NCBI RefSeq assembly: GCF_000376825.1
Contig: NZ_AQXW01000004.1
Span: forward strand, 2,108,001-2,172,000
DNA: 64,000 nucleotides
Direction: 5' to 3'
Source of the DNA: Demetria terragena DSM 11295
Lineage (GTDB): Bacteria > Actinomycetota > Actinomycetes > Actinomycetales > Dermatophilaceae
Shown: positions 27,394 to 37,093 of the stretch, piece after piece
Layout: each line of letters starts with the position of its first letter
Position numbering within the stretch: position 1 is the stretch's first letter
The notes under the pieces: generated by a model
What the model was told of the DNA's origin: nothing
What the model saw: the letters and a program-made list of their open reading frames with translations, nothing else
Database searches by the model: none
Made by a program: the position numbers and the translations under genes

Positions 27394-28443
27394 GTGTACC
27401 GTCGCTCATTCCTCACGTTGTTGTCCGCTACCGCGGTGGGCGCCACCCTCGCCTCCTGTTCGACCGGATCGACGGAGGACGACGCCCCGGAAGGGCCGGG
27501 TGCCGCCACGTCGGGCGCTGCCAAAGTGGCAGCAGATGCGTTCCCGGTGTCCGTCAAACATGTCTACGGAACCACCACGGTTGAGAGCGAGCCCAAGCGC
27601 ATCGCGACCATCGGATACACCGACTCGGAGGTTCTCCTGTCTATCGGGGTGGTGCCGATCGGCGCTCCCAAGATCACCTACGGCGGCAACAAGCAGTTCT
27701 CCACCGATCACTTTGATGCAGAGTTGAAGAAGGTAGGCGGCAAACAGCCGGCCCGATTCAGCGACGCCGATGGCACCCCCGTGGATGAGATCGTCAAGAT
27801 GAATCCGGACCTGATCGTGGCCACGAACTCTGGAGTCACTCAAGAGGAGTACGACAAACTCACCAAGATCGCGCCCGTGATCGCCTATCCGGATAAGGCT
27901 TACGGCACCCCCTGGCAGACGAGTTTGGCCATGCTTGGCAAGGCCGTGGGTCGTCCGACCGAGGCAGCCAAGGTCAAGACAAGGACCGAGAAGGTCATCA
28001 AGGATGGCCTGGCGAAGTACCCCGAGCTCGAGGGCAAAACGGGTGCGTGGGCCACCTTCAACCCCGCCGACACCAGCAAGTTTGGGTTCTACACCAGTTT
28101 CGATCTGCGCCCGCGGATGCTCAAGGAGTTCGGCCTTGACGTTCCCCCCGTGGTGCAGAAGGCCTCCGAAAAGACCGACAAGTTCTCTGTCGACATGTCC
28201 TCCGAGAAAGCTTCGGATTTTGATGCTGACGTGGTCGTGTTCTACGTCGTCGAGAAGGGCCAGACCAGCAAGCTGCAGAAGCACCCGTTGCTGGGCAAGA
28301 TCCCGGCCATCAAGTCGGGCGCCTTTGTCGCCTCCGATAACCCGGACATCGACGCCAAGATGTCGGCCGCCTCTCCACTGTCCATCCCGTTGGCCGTCAG
28401 GGACTTTATGCCGTTGCTGGCGGCAGCGGCGAAGAAGGCATAG
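27394..28443 (+). CDS. Iron-siderophore ABC transporter substrate-binding lipoprotein
   Basis: GTG at 27394 gives 349 residues. The N-terminus YRRSFLTLLSATAVGATLASC is a twin-basic signal with lipobox LASC, so it is a membrane-anchored lipoprotein. The Peripla_BP_2 (FecB/FhuD) fold is shown by PKRIATIGYTDSEVLLSIGVVPIG and VDEIVKMNPDLIVATNSG, then DADVVVFYVVEKGQ. It captures a ferric siderophore and passes it to the two permeases downstream. It is first in a four-gene operon behind an IdeR-like box. The siderophore type is unknown and no siderophore synthesis gene is present here. Confidence 0.93.
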   Translation: MYRRSFLTLLSATAVGATLASCSTGSTEDDAPEGPGAATSGAAKVAADAFPVSVKHVYGTTTVESEPKRIATIGYTDSEVLLSIGVVPIGAPKITYGGNKQFSTDHFDAELKKVGGKQPARFSDADGTPVDEIVKMNPDLIVATNSGVTQEEYDKLTKIAPVIAYPDKAYGTPWQTSLAMLGKAVGRPTEAAKVKTRTEKVIKDGLAKYPELEGKTGAWATFNPADTSKFGFYTSFDLRPRMLKEFGLDVPPVVQKASEKTDKFSVDMSSEKASDFDADVVVFYVVEKGQTSKLQKHPLLGKIPAIKSGAFVASDNPDIDAKMSAASPLSIPLAVRDFMPLLAAAAKKA

Positions 28444-28455
28444 GCCCCGACAGCA

Positions 28456-29499
28456 GTGACGACCATCTCTCCAGCGCCAGTCGCGGCAGAGGACGCCAAC
28501 AAGCGTTCCCGTCGCGAATGGTCTTATCCCACGATTCTTGTCGTGGGTCTGATCGCCACCGGGTCAGCAGCGTTGCTGTCGTTGATGATTGGCGTGGTCA
28601 ACGTATCGCCCGTGGACGCCGTCACCAGTGTCTTCGGATCGACCGGTACGGACGCTGACGCCATCGTCGCCGGTCGCGTCGATCGGACCATCGTGGGCAT
28701 TCTGATCGGAGCGGCGGTCGCCGTGTCGGGCGCGGTCATGCAGGGTGTCACCCGCAACCCGCTCGCCGACCCCGGAATCCTTGGCGTCAACGCGGGCGCG
28801 GCCTTGGCCGTCATCCTCGGCATCTTCTTGCTGGGAGTCGGGTCGCTGCAGGGATATATGTGGTTGTCGCTCCTGGGTGCCTCGATTGCCGCGATCGTGG
28901 TCTATGCCATCGCCAGTATCGGACCGAAGTCGGCTGCGCCCATCACGATGGCGTTGGCGGGCGCTGCGATCAGTGCGGCCGCGACAAGCATCATCGGCGG
29001 CATCATGGTGACCAACCAGGAGGCCTTCGATACGTTCCGCTTCTGGCAGGTTGGCTCCGTGGCCGGCCGTGAGCCCAGCGCTCTGACGCCCGTCTTGCCA
29101 CTGTTCGCGCTGGGATTCCTGTTGTCGTTGACTGCTGGTCCGATCCTCAATGCGCTCGCGCTCGGTGATGACATGGCACGCGCACTTGGTCAGCGCGTCA
29201 TGGTGGGCCGGGCGGTCACCTCGCTGGGTGCGGTCCTCTTGGCCGCGAGCGCGACAGCGGCGGCTGGACCGATCGGGTTCGTTGGACTCGTGATTCCGCA
29301 TGCCGTACGCCTGGTGGTGGGTCCTGACTATCGAAAGGTCCTGCTGGCCTCAGTGTTCGGAGGGATGGTGCTCATCCTGCTGGCGGACACTGCGGGCCGA
29401 GTCCTCACGCCACCCTCGGAGATTTCAGTCGGCATCATGACTGCCCTGATCGGTGCGCCCGTGCTGGTGATGCTGGTCCGTCGAGAGAAGACACGCTGA
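28456..29499 (+). CDS. FecCD-type iron-siderophore permease 1
   Basis: A 347-residue permease of the BtuC/FecCD family with about nine membrane helices. RVDRTIVGILIGAAVAVSGAVMQGVTRNPLADPGILGVNAGAA is the signature (here given in part): the segment VMQGVTRNPLADPGILGVN is conserved across the family. It forms a heterodimer with permease 2 in the inner membrane. GTG at 28456, 12 bp after the binding protein; its stop overlaps the ATG of permease 2. Confidence 0.93.
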   Translation: MTTISPAPVAAEDANKRSRREWSYPTILVVGLIATGSAALLSLMIGVVNVSPVDAVTSVFGSTGTDADAIVAGRVDRTIVGILIGAAVAVSGAVMQGVTRNPLADPGILGVNAGAALAVILGIFLLGVGSLQGYMWLSLLGASIAAIVVYAIASIGPKSAAPITMALAGAAISAAATSIIGGIMVTNQEAFDTFRFWQVGSVAGREPSALTPVLPLFALGFLLSLTAGPILNALALGDDMARALGQRVMVGRAVTSLGAVLLAASATAAAGPIGFVGLVIPHAVRLVVGPDYRKVLLASVFGGMVLILLADTAGRVLTPPSEISVGIMTALIGAPVLVMLVRREKTR

Positions 29500-30560
29500 T
29501 GGCGGTGATCACTTCAGGACACACTGATATCGACGACGCCATCACGGTGATCCGAACGGTGCGGCGGCGAGTGCATCGGCGCTCAGCCATTGCCCTGGGA
29601 AGCCTAGGTTTGTTGCTCTTTGGGTTGTTTGCTGCCCGAGTACTCCTGGGCGACTACACCATCACCATCCCCGACTTTTTCAGCATCCTGTTTGGCAAGG
29701 ACATCCCGGTGGCGTCCTACATCGTGATGGAGTCCAAGTTGCCGCGGGCCATCGCGGGCACCCTGGCCGGTGTGGCGTTTGGCATCTCGGGCGCTGTCTT
29801 CCAGGCGATGCTGCGCAACCCCCTGGCCAGCCCCGACGTCATCGGGGTGACGATGGGTTCAAGTGCGGCCGCAGTCACCGCAGTGGCCTGGTTCGGTCTC
29901 GATGGGACGCCGGTCGCAATCGCCGCGACGCTGGGTGGGTTGCTCATCGCCTTCGCCGTCATGTCCCTCTCGGGCAGCCGTGGCACGGCTACCGGAAAGC
30001 TGATCCTCGTCGGCATCGGCCTTGCCGCAGCGACGCAATCGCTGATCCAGTGGGTGTTAATCACCAGCGACGTCTTCAAAGCTCAAGATGCCTTGGTGTG
30101 GCTCACCGGGACGCTCGGCGTCGTGAGCTGGTCGGAGATCCTCCGCATGACGATCGCCATCGTGCTTCTCGTCCCGATCATCCTTGCCCTGTTGCCGCGA
30201 CTAAAGGTGCTGGAACTTGGCGACGACGCGTCGCAGGGGCTAGGTGTGCGCGCTTCGCCGACCCGTTTGCTGCTGATGATCCTGGTCGTCTTCGTTATGG
30301 CGATCTGTACCTCGGTTGTTGGGCCCATCGCGTTTGTCGCGTTGTTGTCGGGGCCGATTGCGCGTCGTCTCGCGGGTGGTCGTACGGCCGTCCCGCTGGC
30401 CGGTCTGGTGGGTGCGTGCATCGTGCTAGCCGCCGATTACATCGGCGCATATGGCGTGGGCGACTCTAACCTTCCGGTGGGTGTGATCACCGGAATCGCG
30501 GGCGCTCCCTTCCTGCTCTGGCTGTTGGTCAGCACGCGACGCACGATCAAGGACGGATGA
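29499..30560 (+). CDS. FecCD-type iron-siderophore permease 2
   Basis: A 353-residue FecCD permease. After a 30-residue basic N-terminus (RTVRRRVHRRSAIA) come about nine to ten helices, with the conserved segment VFQAMLRNPLASPDVIGVT and GPIAFVALLSGPIARRLAG, the loop that contacts the ATPase. It pairs with permease 1 and overlaps the ATPase gene by 4 bp. Confidence 0.93.
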   Translation: MAVITSGHTDIDDAITVIRTVRRRVHRRSAIALGSLGLLLFGLFAARVLLGDYTITIPDFFSILFGKDIPVASYIVMESKLPRAIAGTLAGVAFGISGAVFQAMLRNPLASPDVIGVTMGSSAAAVTAVAWFGLDGTPVAIAATLGGLLIAFAVMSLSGSRGTATGKLILVGIGLAAATQSLIQWVLITSDVFKAQDALVWLTGTLGVVSWSEILRMTIAIVLLVPIILALLPRLKVLELGDDASQGLGVRASPTRLLLMILVVFVMAICTSVVGPIAFVALLSGPIARRLAGGRTAVPLAGLVGACIVLAADYIGAYGVGDSNLPVGVITGIAGAPFLLWLLVSTRRTIKDG

Positions 30561-31429
30561 TGGCCATCACCAATGAACGCACGACCGAGGCTCGCGCAGG
30601 CCGGGTTGCCACGGTCCCCCGACTCGAAGCCGTTGGCGTGTCCCTGGGGTATTCCGACCGCGCTGTCGTCGAGGATCTATCGGTTGTCGTACCCAACGGC
30701 AAGGTCACAGCCATCGTCGGGTCCAACGGGTGCGGAAAGTCGACCTTGCTGCGCGGACTATCGCGGTTGCTCAAGCCGTCGAGCGGGCAAGTGCTTCTTG
30801 ATGGCACGTCGATCCATGAGCGCTCGACCAAAGAGGTCGCGCGGTCCATTGGGTTGCTGCCCCAGTCACCGATCGCCCCGGAGGGCATCACCGTCACCGA
30901 GTTGGTGAGCCGTGGACGCCACCCGCACCACGGCATGTTCAAACAGTGGTCGCAGGCAGACGATGAGGCCGTAGCGGCGGCATTGGAGCAGACCCAAACC
31001 GTCGAGTTGGCGCATCGTGATGTCGACGCATTGTCTGGTGGTCAGCGGCAACGCGTGTGGATTGCGATGGTTCTGGCGCAGCAGACGGACCTGCTGCTGC
31101 TGGATGAGCCGACCAGTTATCTCGACATCGCGCACGCCGTCGAAGTCCTCGACCTGGTGACTGATCTCAACCTTCGCGGTACGACGGTGGTGATGGTGTT
31201 GCACGACCTCAATTTGGCGGCACGCTACGCCAATCACGTCATTGCGATGTCCGGCGGAAGCATTGTGCGCGAAGGGGATCCGCGCGAGGTGGTCACCGCA
31301 GAGGTGGTCGAGCAGATCTTCGGTGTTCCGTGCCATATCGTCCCGGATCCGGTGTCGGGCAGCCCCATGGTGGTCCCCATCGGACGGCACTATCGAGACG
31401 ATGGACGGCGTGAGTCAGCATCTGCATAA
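30557..31429 (+). CDS. Iron-siderophore ABC transporter ATP-binding protein
   Basis: A 290-residue FecE/FepC-type ATPase. Walker A VGSNGCGKSTLL, Q-loop LLPQSP, signature LSGGQRQRVWIAMVLAQ, Walker B LLLLDEPTSYLDI and H-loop MVLHDLN are all intact. The spacing ITVTELVSRGRHPHHGMF is typical of siderophore importers. It ends the operon; a 14-bp hairpin follows at 31447-31491. Confidence 0.95.
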   Translation: MMAITNERTTEARAGRVATVPRLEAVGVSLGYSDRAVVEDLSVVVPNGKVTAIVGSNGCGKSTLLRGLSRLLKPSSGQVLLDGTSIHERSTKEVARSIGLLPQSPIAPEGITVTELVSRGRHPHHGMFKQWSQADDEAVAAALEQTQTVELAHRDVDALSGGQRQRVWIAMVLAQQTDLLLLDEPTSYLDIAHAVEVLDLVTDLNLRGTTVVMVLHDLNLAARYANHVIAMSGGSIVREGDPREVVTAEVVEQIFGVPCHIVPDPVSGSPMVVPIGRHYRDDGRRESASA

Positions 31430-31446
31430 AGAACAGCCGCACAAAG

Positions 31447-31491
31447 AACGCATCTGCGGGATAGTCTCGGCTCGTTATCCGCAGGTGCGTT
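31447..31491 (+). terminator. Hairpin after the iron-uptake operon
   Basis: Arms 31447-31460 and 31478-31491 pair over 14 bp with two G-U pairs; the loop is 17 nt, and the right arm ends in GCGTTT. It may terminate the siderophore operon before the next gene. The poly-U tail is short, so strength is uncertain. Confidence 0.5.
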
Positions 31492-31529
31492 TCGTAGGGG
31501 TACGTGCCGTCAGCTGAAAGGCCCGCGCC

Positions 31530-32117
31530 ATGCGCAACCTTCATCGCAGTCCACGCAGCCAATTCGCCCTCGTCGTCGCCGCCTGTGCCTGCGTCGTGGC
31601 CGTCGCGCCGGTGGGATGGGCGGCGGCGAGTGGGGATGCCGTGACGAGTTCGACAGCGCCGCTCCGCGCTGAGGTACAGCAATCGTCATCGTCGGCAACC
31701 TTCACCGTCCGCGGAAACGTGGCCCGGCCCCGGTTCTACACCGTGGGCCAACTGCGCAAGGCGTTTGCCGCGCAGACCGTGAAGGCGACATACGCCAGTG
31801 GCAGCGCCAAGGAAACGCACACGTTCTCGGGGCCGTTGCTCTATGACGTCGCAACGGCTGCCCGCCCGCGGTTCGATGCCACGGTGAAGAACGACGCACT
31901 GGCCTTCGCGGTGGCTGTCACTGCCAAGGACGGATACCGAGCCGTCGTGTCATGGGGTGAGCTCGACCCCGGCTTCGGCGCCCAGAAGATCTTGCTCGCC
32001 ACCCACCAGGACGGCGCGCCACTTGACCGCCCGCGCCTGGTCGTACCCGGCGATGCCAAGGGCGGACGCTACGTCTCAGACGTGCGGAACGTTGCCATCC
32101 GCGACCTAGGTCGCTGA
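31530..32117 (+). CDS. Secreted molybdopterin-oxidoreductase-fold protein
   Basis: A 195-residue protein with a signal peptide (FALVVAACACVVAVAPVGWAA, cleavage near AAA). The mature part resembles the Oxidored_molyb (sulfite-oxidase-like) fold: FTVRGNVARPRFYTVGQLRKAF, then THTFSGPLLYDVATAARP, AFAVAVTAKDGYRAVVSWGELDP and RLVVPGDAKGGRYVSDVRNV. The cofactor-ligating Cys of true sulfite oxidases is not seen, so the protein probably does not bind a molybdenum centre; small members like this may bind another ligand. It lies 100 bp after the iron ATPase and may have its own promoter. Confidence 0.75.
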   Translation: MRNLHRSPRSQFALVVAACACVVAVAPVGWAAASGDAVTSSTAPLRAEVQQSSSSATFTVRGNVARPRFYTVGQLRKAFAAQTVKATYASGSAKETHTFSGPLLYDVATAARPRFDATVKNDALAFAVAVTAKDGYRAVVSWGELDPGFGAQKILLATHQDGAPLDRPRLVVPGDAKGGRYVSDVRNVAIRDLGR

Positions 32118-32136
32118 CCGCAAGGAAACGAGCGGG

Positions 32137-33543
32137 TCAGGCTGCCGAAGAACCGGCTGAACGGCGACCAGTGCCGCGGCCGTTTCGGCGACCGCGAGGG
32201 GCGCCGCCTTGGCCATTTCCTGACGGTTGCGCCGAGCGCGCTCGCCCGTTGCGTGACTGACCGGTGCGATTCTGACCGCCGCCGGGCTTTCGGCCACCGG
32301 TACGAGCGGACCCGCCCGAGCCGCCGCGGCTGCGCGACGGCGCCGGGGCGTTGGGTGAGACGTACGCACCGCTGAGCTCGCGCTCTCCCGGAACCACCTC
32401 TTGCAGCAGGGGGTGCTGCGGGTTGACCTTGGTCGTCGTCGGCTTGATGCCAGCCTTGCGGGTCAGGTCACGAACGTCGCGCTGCTGCGCGTCGGTCATC
32501 AGCGTGATGACGGTGCCGGAGTTTCCAGCGCGAGCCGTGCGACCCGAGCGGTGCAGATATGCCTTGTGCTCGACGGGCGGGTCGGCGTGTACCACCAAGC
32601 CGACATCGTCGACGTGAATTCCGCGAGCCGCGATGTCGGTCGCGACCAAGGTCGAAGCCGCTCCGCTGTGGAAGGCCTCCATCGTGCGGGTACGGGCGTT
32701 TTGGCTCAGGTTGCCATGCAACTCGACACTCGGCACGCCAGCCGAGTTCAGTTGACGTGCAATGCGCTTCGCGCGGTGCTTGGTGCGTGTGAAGACCACT
32801 GTTCGGCCCGGTGCAGAGACCAGGTCAACGAGCACCGGGAGGTGCTGGTCATCGCGCACGTGGAAGACGTGGTGGCTCATGGTGGAAACCGGCGACTGAG
32901 CCGAATCGGCCTCGTGTGTCACCGGATTCGTCAAGAACTGCTTCACAAGAGCGTTGACGCCGGAGTCCAGCGTTGCGGAAAAGAGCATGCGCTGGCTGTT
33001 CCCCGGTGTGGCTTTAAGGATGCGTCGCACACCGGGCAGGAAGCCCAGGTCTGACATGTGGTCGGCCTCATCAAGGACGGTGACCTCGATGCCGTCGAGG
33101 CGTACGTGCCCCTGACCCATGAGGTCTTCCAGGCGTCCCGGGCAGGCGACGAGGACGTCGACTCCCTGACGAATTGCGGTGACCTGCGGGTTCTGACCGA
33201 CGCCGCCAAAGACAGTGCGCGAGTTCAAACCGACTGCCTGAGCGAGGGGTTGGAGTGCGTCGTTGATCTGATTTGCCAGCTCACGAGTCGGCGCCAGGAC
33301 GAGCGCTCGCGGCTTCATCGGGGTACGACGGCCACCACTGGAGATCAGTTGGGCGACGATGGGAAGGAGAAAGGCGTACGTCTTTCCCGAACCGGTCCGA
33401 CCGCGGCCGAGGACGTCGCGTCCTGCGAGCGAGTCCGGCAGCGTGGCTGCCTGGATCGGGGTAGGCGAGGTGATGTCTCGCTCGGCGAGAACAGCGGTTA
33501 GGGCCTTGGGCACGCCGAGCGTGCTGAAGGTGTCATGAGACAC
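32137..33543 (-). CDS. DEAD-box RNA helicase
   Basis: A 468-residue DEAD-box helicase. Q-motif TSPTPIQAATLPDSLAG, Walker A GRTGSGKT, PTRELA, VLDEADHMSD, FSATLD (SAT), and HRSGRTARAG are all intact. The C-terminal 70 residues are Arg/Gly/Ser-rich (SRSRGGSGGSARTGGRK), an RNA-binding tail seen in actinobacterial cold-shock-type helicases. It unwinds RNA in ribosome assembly or mRNA decay. GTG start at 33543, divergent from the SNF2-like helicase with a 216-bp intergenic region to the chosen start. Confidence 0.95.
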   Translation of the reverse strand: MSHDTFSTLGVPKALTAVLAERDITSPTPIQAATLPDSLAGRDVLGRGRTGSGKTYAFLLPIVAQLISSGGRRTPMKPRALVLAPTRELANQINDALQPLAQAVGLNSRTVFGGVGQNPQVTAIRQGVDVLVACPGRLEDLMGQGHVRLDGIEVTVLDEADHMSDLGFLPGVRRILKATPGNSQRMLFSATLDSGVNALVKQFLTNPVTHEADSAQSPVSTMSHHVFHVRDDQHLPVLVDLVSAPGRTVVFTRTKHRAKRIARQLNSAGVPSVELHGNLSQNARTRTMEAFHSGAASTLVATDIAARGIHVDDVGLVVHADPPVEHKAYLHRSGRTARAGNSGTVITLMTDAQQRDVRDLTRKAGIKPTTTKVNPQHPLLQEVVPGERELSGAYVSPNAPAPSRSRGGSGGSARTGGRKPGGGQNRTGQSRNGRARSAQPSGNGQGGAPRGRRNGRGTGRRSAGSSAA

Positions 33544-33759
33544 GTGGGTGAAACTCCCTCTGAGGGATCAGTGATGCAGTCGGTTCTGCCCGGCGCGAAT
33601 AGTCGCGGCGCATCGGCATCGACAGACGAGAACGGAAGCGGCCCGAGGCAGAACAGTGCGGGCTGCTGTCATCAGCCTACGTGGAACTCAGGACTTCTGA
33701 CGAATCGCCCTGGGTTGTCGTACGGTCGGGGCGTGCATCGCGGGCAAACAGAGGTGAAC

Positions 33760-36700
33760 GTGCGGCAGGCAAGCTGGGTCCGCCGGGTCAGCGATGCGGG
33801 TGTGCAGCGGGTTTGTGGCGTTCTTGCGTTCGAGCGTGGGCTCGGCTATCTCGACGCCGAGCGGGTCCAGTCCATCAGCACCGGTGACCAGGGCCGACTG
33901 TTGCTTGCGTCAGTGGGCGGCGGCGGTGGGCGAACCTATTCCACGATGGTGACTGCGCTGGATGCTGACTCCGATGGCGAACCAGCGTGGTCGGGGCGTT
34001 GCAGTTGCCCGGTCGGACTGTCATGCAAGCACGTCGCGGCAGTGGTCCTGACGGTCAGAGAGCTACTGGAAGAGGCGAATTCGCCTGGTCAACCCTGGCG
34101 GCGCGAACTCGGCCACCTGCTGGCTGCGCCGAGCGCACGAGCACGGTCGGAGTTCGGGGTGCCGGCCGTTGAGCCCATCGCGCTCGCAGTGGGTGTGCAT
34201 CGTGGTCGTCATGGCGAAATCGTCGAGGTCGATCTTCGTCCCACCAAGCGCAACAAGAATGGCTCCTGGAGCAAGGGCATGGGATGGGGAAAAATTGCCA
34301 ACGCAACCGCGGGAAGTGACCTCGATCAGGATCACGTGAAGGCGCTACGAGCGTTGCACCGCAGCACTATTCGCCCGGCCTACTGGTCGCAGGGCACCGC
34401 ACCGGTAACCCTGTCCGACGTGGTCCCTGAGGGCTGGGCCGTGTTGCAGCGAGCCATCGAACGTGGGGTCGAACTCGTGCCCGATCCTGCTCACGTGGCG
34501 CCGATGCATGCGCGAGTGTTGCCCGATCCGGTCTGGTGCGGTGTCGCATTGCGCCCGCAGGATGACGGAAGCCTTCAGGTCACCACGACGGTCGGGGAGG
34601 CGCCGGAAGGTGTAGAGGCATACCCCTTGGGCAGGCCGCCTGCTGCGGTCGCATGGGTCGACGATGGCGTGCTGGTGATTGCGCCGACCCAGGACGAGCT
34701 CGACCCGCTCACCCGCGACCTGCTGAGTGGTCCGCCGGTACACGTTCCGGCGGAGGACGTCGATGAGTTCACGGACACCTACCTGCCTCAACTCGAGCGC
34801 GCTACGGCGGTACGCCATCCCAGTGGCCACCACGGTGCCGCTGACGCAGGCGAGGCGATCCGACTACTGCTGAACGTCACCCGCGGCGGACCTGGTGAGG
34901 TGCTGGTTCGTCAGCAGATGGCCTACGGGGAAGATCGCCACCCGGTTGGGCTCGGCAACTCCTTCATTGGGCGGCGCCGCGTGCAGGAGCGCGAATTGGT
35001 GGAGCGGGTTCAACCCGAGCTTCGTCCGTACGGCCTGGTCGCGATGGTGGGCGGGTTGAGTTGGTGGCCGGTGGAGGAAGTCACGCTGAGTGGAATCGAG
35101 GCAGCGAGATTTGTCGGCGCGCTGCCGGATCTTCGTGCCCTGGAGGACCTCATCGTCGAGGCGGCAGCAGACCTTCCGGTTTTTGAGGAAGTGACTGCCG
35201 ATCCAGTGATCGAAGTAGAGACGCGCGCACCGGGTGATCCCGGCGCGACGGACTGGTTCGACCTGCATGTCTCGGTCACGATCGATGGCGAGCAGGTGCC
35301 GTTCGAGCCGCTGTTCCAGGCATTGGTGCGCGGGGAGAAACACCTCATGCTTGAGTCGGGGAGTTTCTTCCGGCTCGATCACCCCAGCCTGGAACGACTG
35401 CGTGACCTGATCTCCGAGGCGCGCGACTTGCAGGACACCACGGGCGGCGGGACCAAGGTCAATCGCTTCCAGGTAGGTCTCTGGGAGGAACTGGTCAACC
35501 TCGGGGTCGTGACCGAACAAGCCTCTGCCTGGGAAGAATCGGTCGATCGGTTGCGCAGCCTGGACGAGTTCGATCGCCCGGAAGCTCCGAGGGGTTTACG
35601 CGCGGTGCTGCGGCCGTATCAGCACGACGGCTACGCGTGGTTGTCGGTGCTGTGGGACGCAGCCCTCGGTGGAGTCCTGGCCGACGACATGGGACTCGGC
35701 AAGACCGTTCAGGTTCTGGCGTTGCTCGAACGCGCCCGCGCCGCAGGCGAACTCACCAGTCCAGTGCTGGTCGTCGCGCCGACCTCGATGATCGGCACCT
35801 GGCAGTCCGAGGCCGCCAAATTCACCCCTGACCTGCGCGTGGTCCCGGTGACCGAGACCTATACGAAGCGCGGACGTGCATTGGTCGACGAGGTGGGCTC
35901 AGCGCACGTGGTCGTGACGACATACACGGTGCTGCGCATCGACGATGAGCAGTTCCAGGGCCTCGACTGGCGCGGCCTCATCTTGGACGAGGCGCAGGCC
36001 ATTAAGAACCATCAGTCCAAGACCTATCAGGCGGTACGCCGTATTCGAGCCCCCTTCCGGCTCGCTATGTCGGGCACGCCCCTTGAGAACTCCTTGATGG
36101 ACTTGTGGTCCTTGTTGTCTGTGACGGCGCCGGGCCTCTACCCCAAACCAGAAGACTTCACGGTGCGCTATCGCAAGCCCATCGAGTCCGGTGAGGCTCC
36201 CCAACTGCTGGATCAGTTGCGCCGCCGAATCCGCCCGCTCATGCTGCGGCGTACGAAAGACGAAGTGGCCGTTGATCTTCCGGAGAAGCAGATCCAGGTC
36301 AGCAACGTCCCGCTTACCCCCGTTCACGCCCGCATTTATGACCAGCACCTCCAGCGGGAGCGGCAACGCGTCCTTGGCCTCCTGGACGACCCGGATACCA
36401 ACCAGATCGCCATCCTTGCTGCCCTGACACGGCTTCGGCAGATGGCTCTCGACCCAGGTCTTGTCGACGACTCCTATATCGGGACGACCCCGTCGGCCAA
36501 GCTGACTGCCCTGGTCGACCACGTGCGTGAGCTGGCGGGCGAAGGCCACCGGGCATTGGTCTTCAGCCAGTTCACTCGATATCTCCAACTCGCCCGTGAT
36601 GCGCTGACGGCAGCCGGGCTGGAGACGTGTTACCTCGACGGCACCATGTCGGCGAAAGCCCGTTCGGCAGAAGTGGATTCGTTCCGAACGGGTACCGCAC

Positions 36701-37005
36701 CCGCGTTCCTTATCTCCCTCAAGGCGGGCGGCACCGGCCTGACTTTGACCGAGGCGGATTACGTCTTCGTGCTCGACCCATGGTGGAACCCAGCGACCGA
36801 AGCACAGGCCATCGACCGTACGCACCGGATCGGCCAAGACAAGCCGGTCATGGTCTACCGGCTCGTGAGCCAAGGCACCATCGAAGACAAGGTCGTCGCG
36901 CTGCAGGAGCGCAAACGCGATCTCTTCGACAAAGTCATGAACGACGGTGGAGCGCTCTCCGGCGCGATCACGCCTGAGGACGTGAAGGGCCTCTTCGACC
37001 TTTAG
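33760..37005 (+). CDS. SNF2 family DNA helicase/translocase with SWIM zinc finger
   Basis: The GTG at 33760, with AGAGG 5 bp upstream, gives 1081 residues; GTGs at 33733 and 33754 are alternatives and the frame opens at 33535. Near residue 77-97, WSGRCSCPVGLSCKHVAAVV is a SWIM zinc finger (CxC...CxH). A bacterial SNF2-associated middle region follows. The motor begins at about residue 615: LRPYQHDGYAWLSVLWD, DDMGLGKTVQVL, VVTTYTVLR, LDEAQAIKNH, MSGTPLENSL, then the second lobe with LVFSQFTRYL and QAIDRTHRIGQDKPV. It is probably a DNA or nucleoprotein translocase; target unknown. It ends 12 bp before hairpin element 2. Confidence 0.92.
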   Translation: MRQASWVRRVSDAGVQRVCGVLAFERGLGYLDAERVQSISTGDQGRLLLASVGGGGGRTYSTMVTALDADSDGEPAWSGRCSCPVGLSCKHVAAVVLTVRELLEEANSPGQPWRRELGHLLAAPSARARSEFGVPAVEPIALAVGVHRGRHGEIVEVDLRPTKRNKNGSWSKGMGWGKIANATAGSDLDQDHVKALRALHRSTIRPAYWSQGTAPVTLSDVVPEGWAVLQRAIERGVELVPDPAHVAPMHARVLPDPVWCGVALRPQDDGSLQVTTTVGEAPEGVEAYPLGRPPAAVAWVDDGVLVIAPTQDELDPLTRDLLSGPPVHVPAEDVDEFTDTYLPQLERATAVRHPSGHHGAADAGEAIRLLLNVTRGGPGEVLVRQQMAYGEDRHPVGLGNSFIGRRRVQERELVERVQPELRPYGLVAMVGGLSWWPVEEVTLSGIEAARFVGALPDLRALEDLIVEAAADLPVFEEVTADPVIEVETRAPGDPGATDWFDLHVSVTIDGEQVPFEPLFQALVRGEKHLMLESGSFFRLDHPSLERLRDLISEARDLQDTTGGGTKVNRFQVGLWEELVNLGVVTEQASAWEESVDRLRSLDEFDRPEAPRGLRAVLRPYQHDGYAWLSVLWDAALGGVLADDMGLGKTVQVLALLERARAAGELTSPVLVVAPTSMIGTWQSEAAKFTPDLRVVPVTETYTKRGRALVDEVGSAHVVVTTYTVLRIDDEQFQGLDWRGLILDEAQAIKNHQSKTYQAVRRIRAPFRLAMSGTPLENSLMDLWSLLSVTAPGLYPKPEDFTVRYRKPIESGEAPQLLDQLRRRIRPLMLRRTKDEVAVDLPEKQIQVSNVPLTPVHARIYDQHLQRERQRVLGLLDDPDTNQIAILAALTRLRQMALDPGLVDDSYIGTTPSAKLTALVDHVRELAGEGHRALVFSQFTRYLQLARDALTAAGLETCYLDGTMSAKARSAEVDSFRTGTAPAFLISLKAGGTGLTLTEADYVFVLDPWWNPATEAQAIDRTHRIGQDKPVMVYRLVSQGTIEDKVVALQERKRDLFDKVMNDGGALSGAITPEDVKGLFDL

Positions 37006-37016
37006 CCACCCCGATG

Positions 37017-37080
37017 CGTCGACTAGCGCCAAATGCAGGGTGTTTGCGCACGATCACCCTGTGTTTGGCGCTAGTCGACG
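37017..37080. repeat. Long inverted repeat (element 2) between convergent genes
   Basis: Left arm 37017-37033 and right arm 37064-37080 are perfect 17-bp complements (CGTCGACTAGCGCCAAA and its reverse complement). An inner 7-bp stem, CAGGGTG (37036-37042) with CACCCTG (37055-37061), extends the hairpin. It lies between the convergent SNF2-like and aminotransferase genes. Compared with element 1, one G:C pair is flipped to C:G (AGCGCCAAA / TTTGGCGCT). Confidence 0.88.
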
Positions 37081-37093
37081 GCAGGTAGATGGG

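Noticed and set aside
33555-33567. Palindrome TCCCTC-T-GAGGGA near the DEAD-box start as an RNA thermometer or attenuator.
   Set aside because: The loop is too small and only four or five pairs are possible; it can be explained by the ribosome binding site itself.
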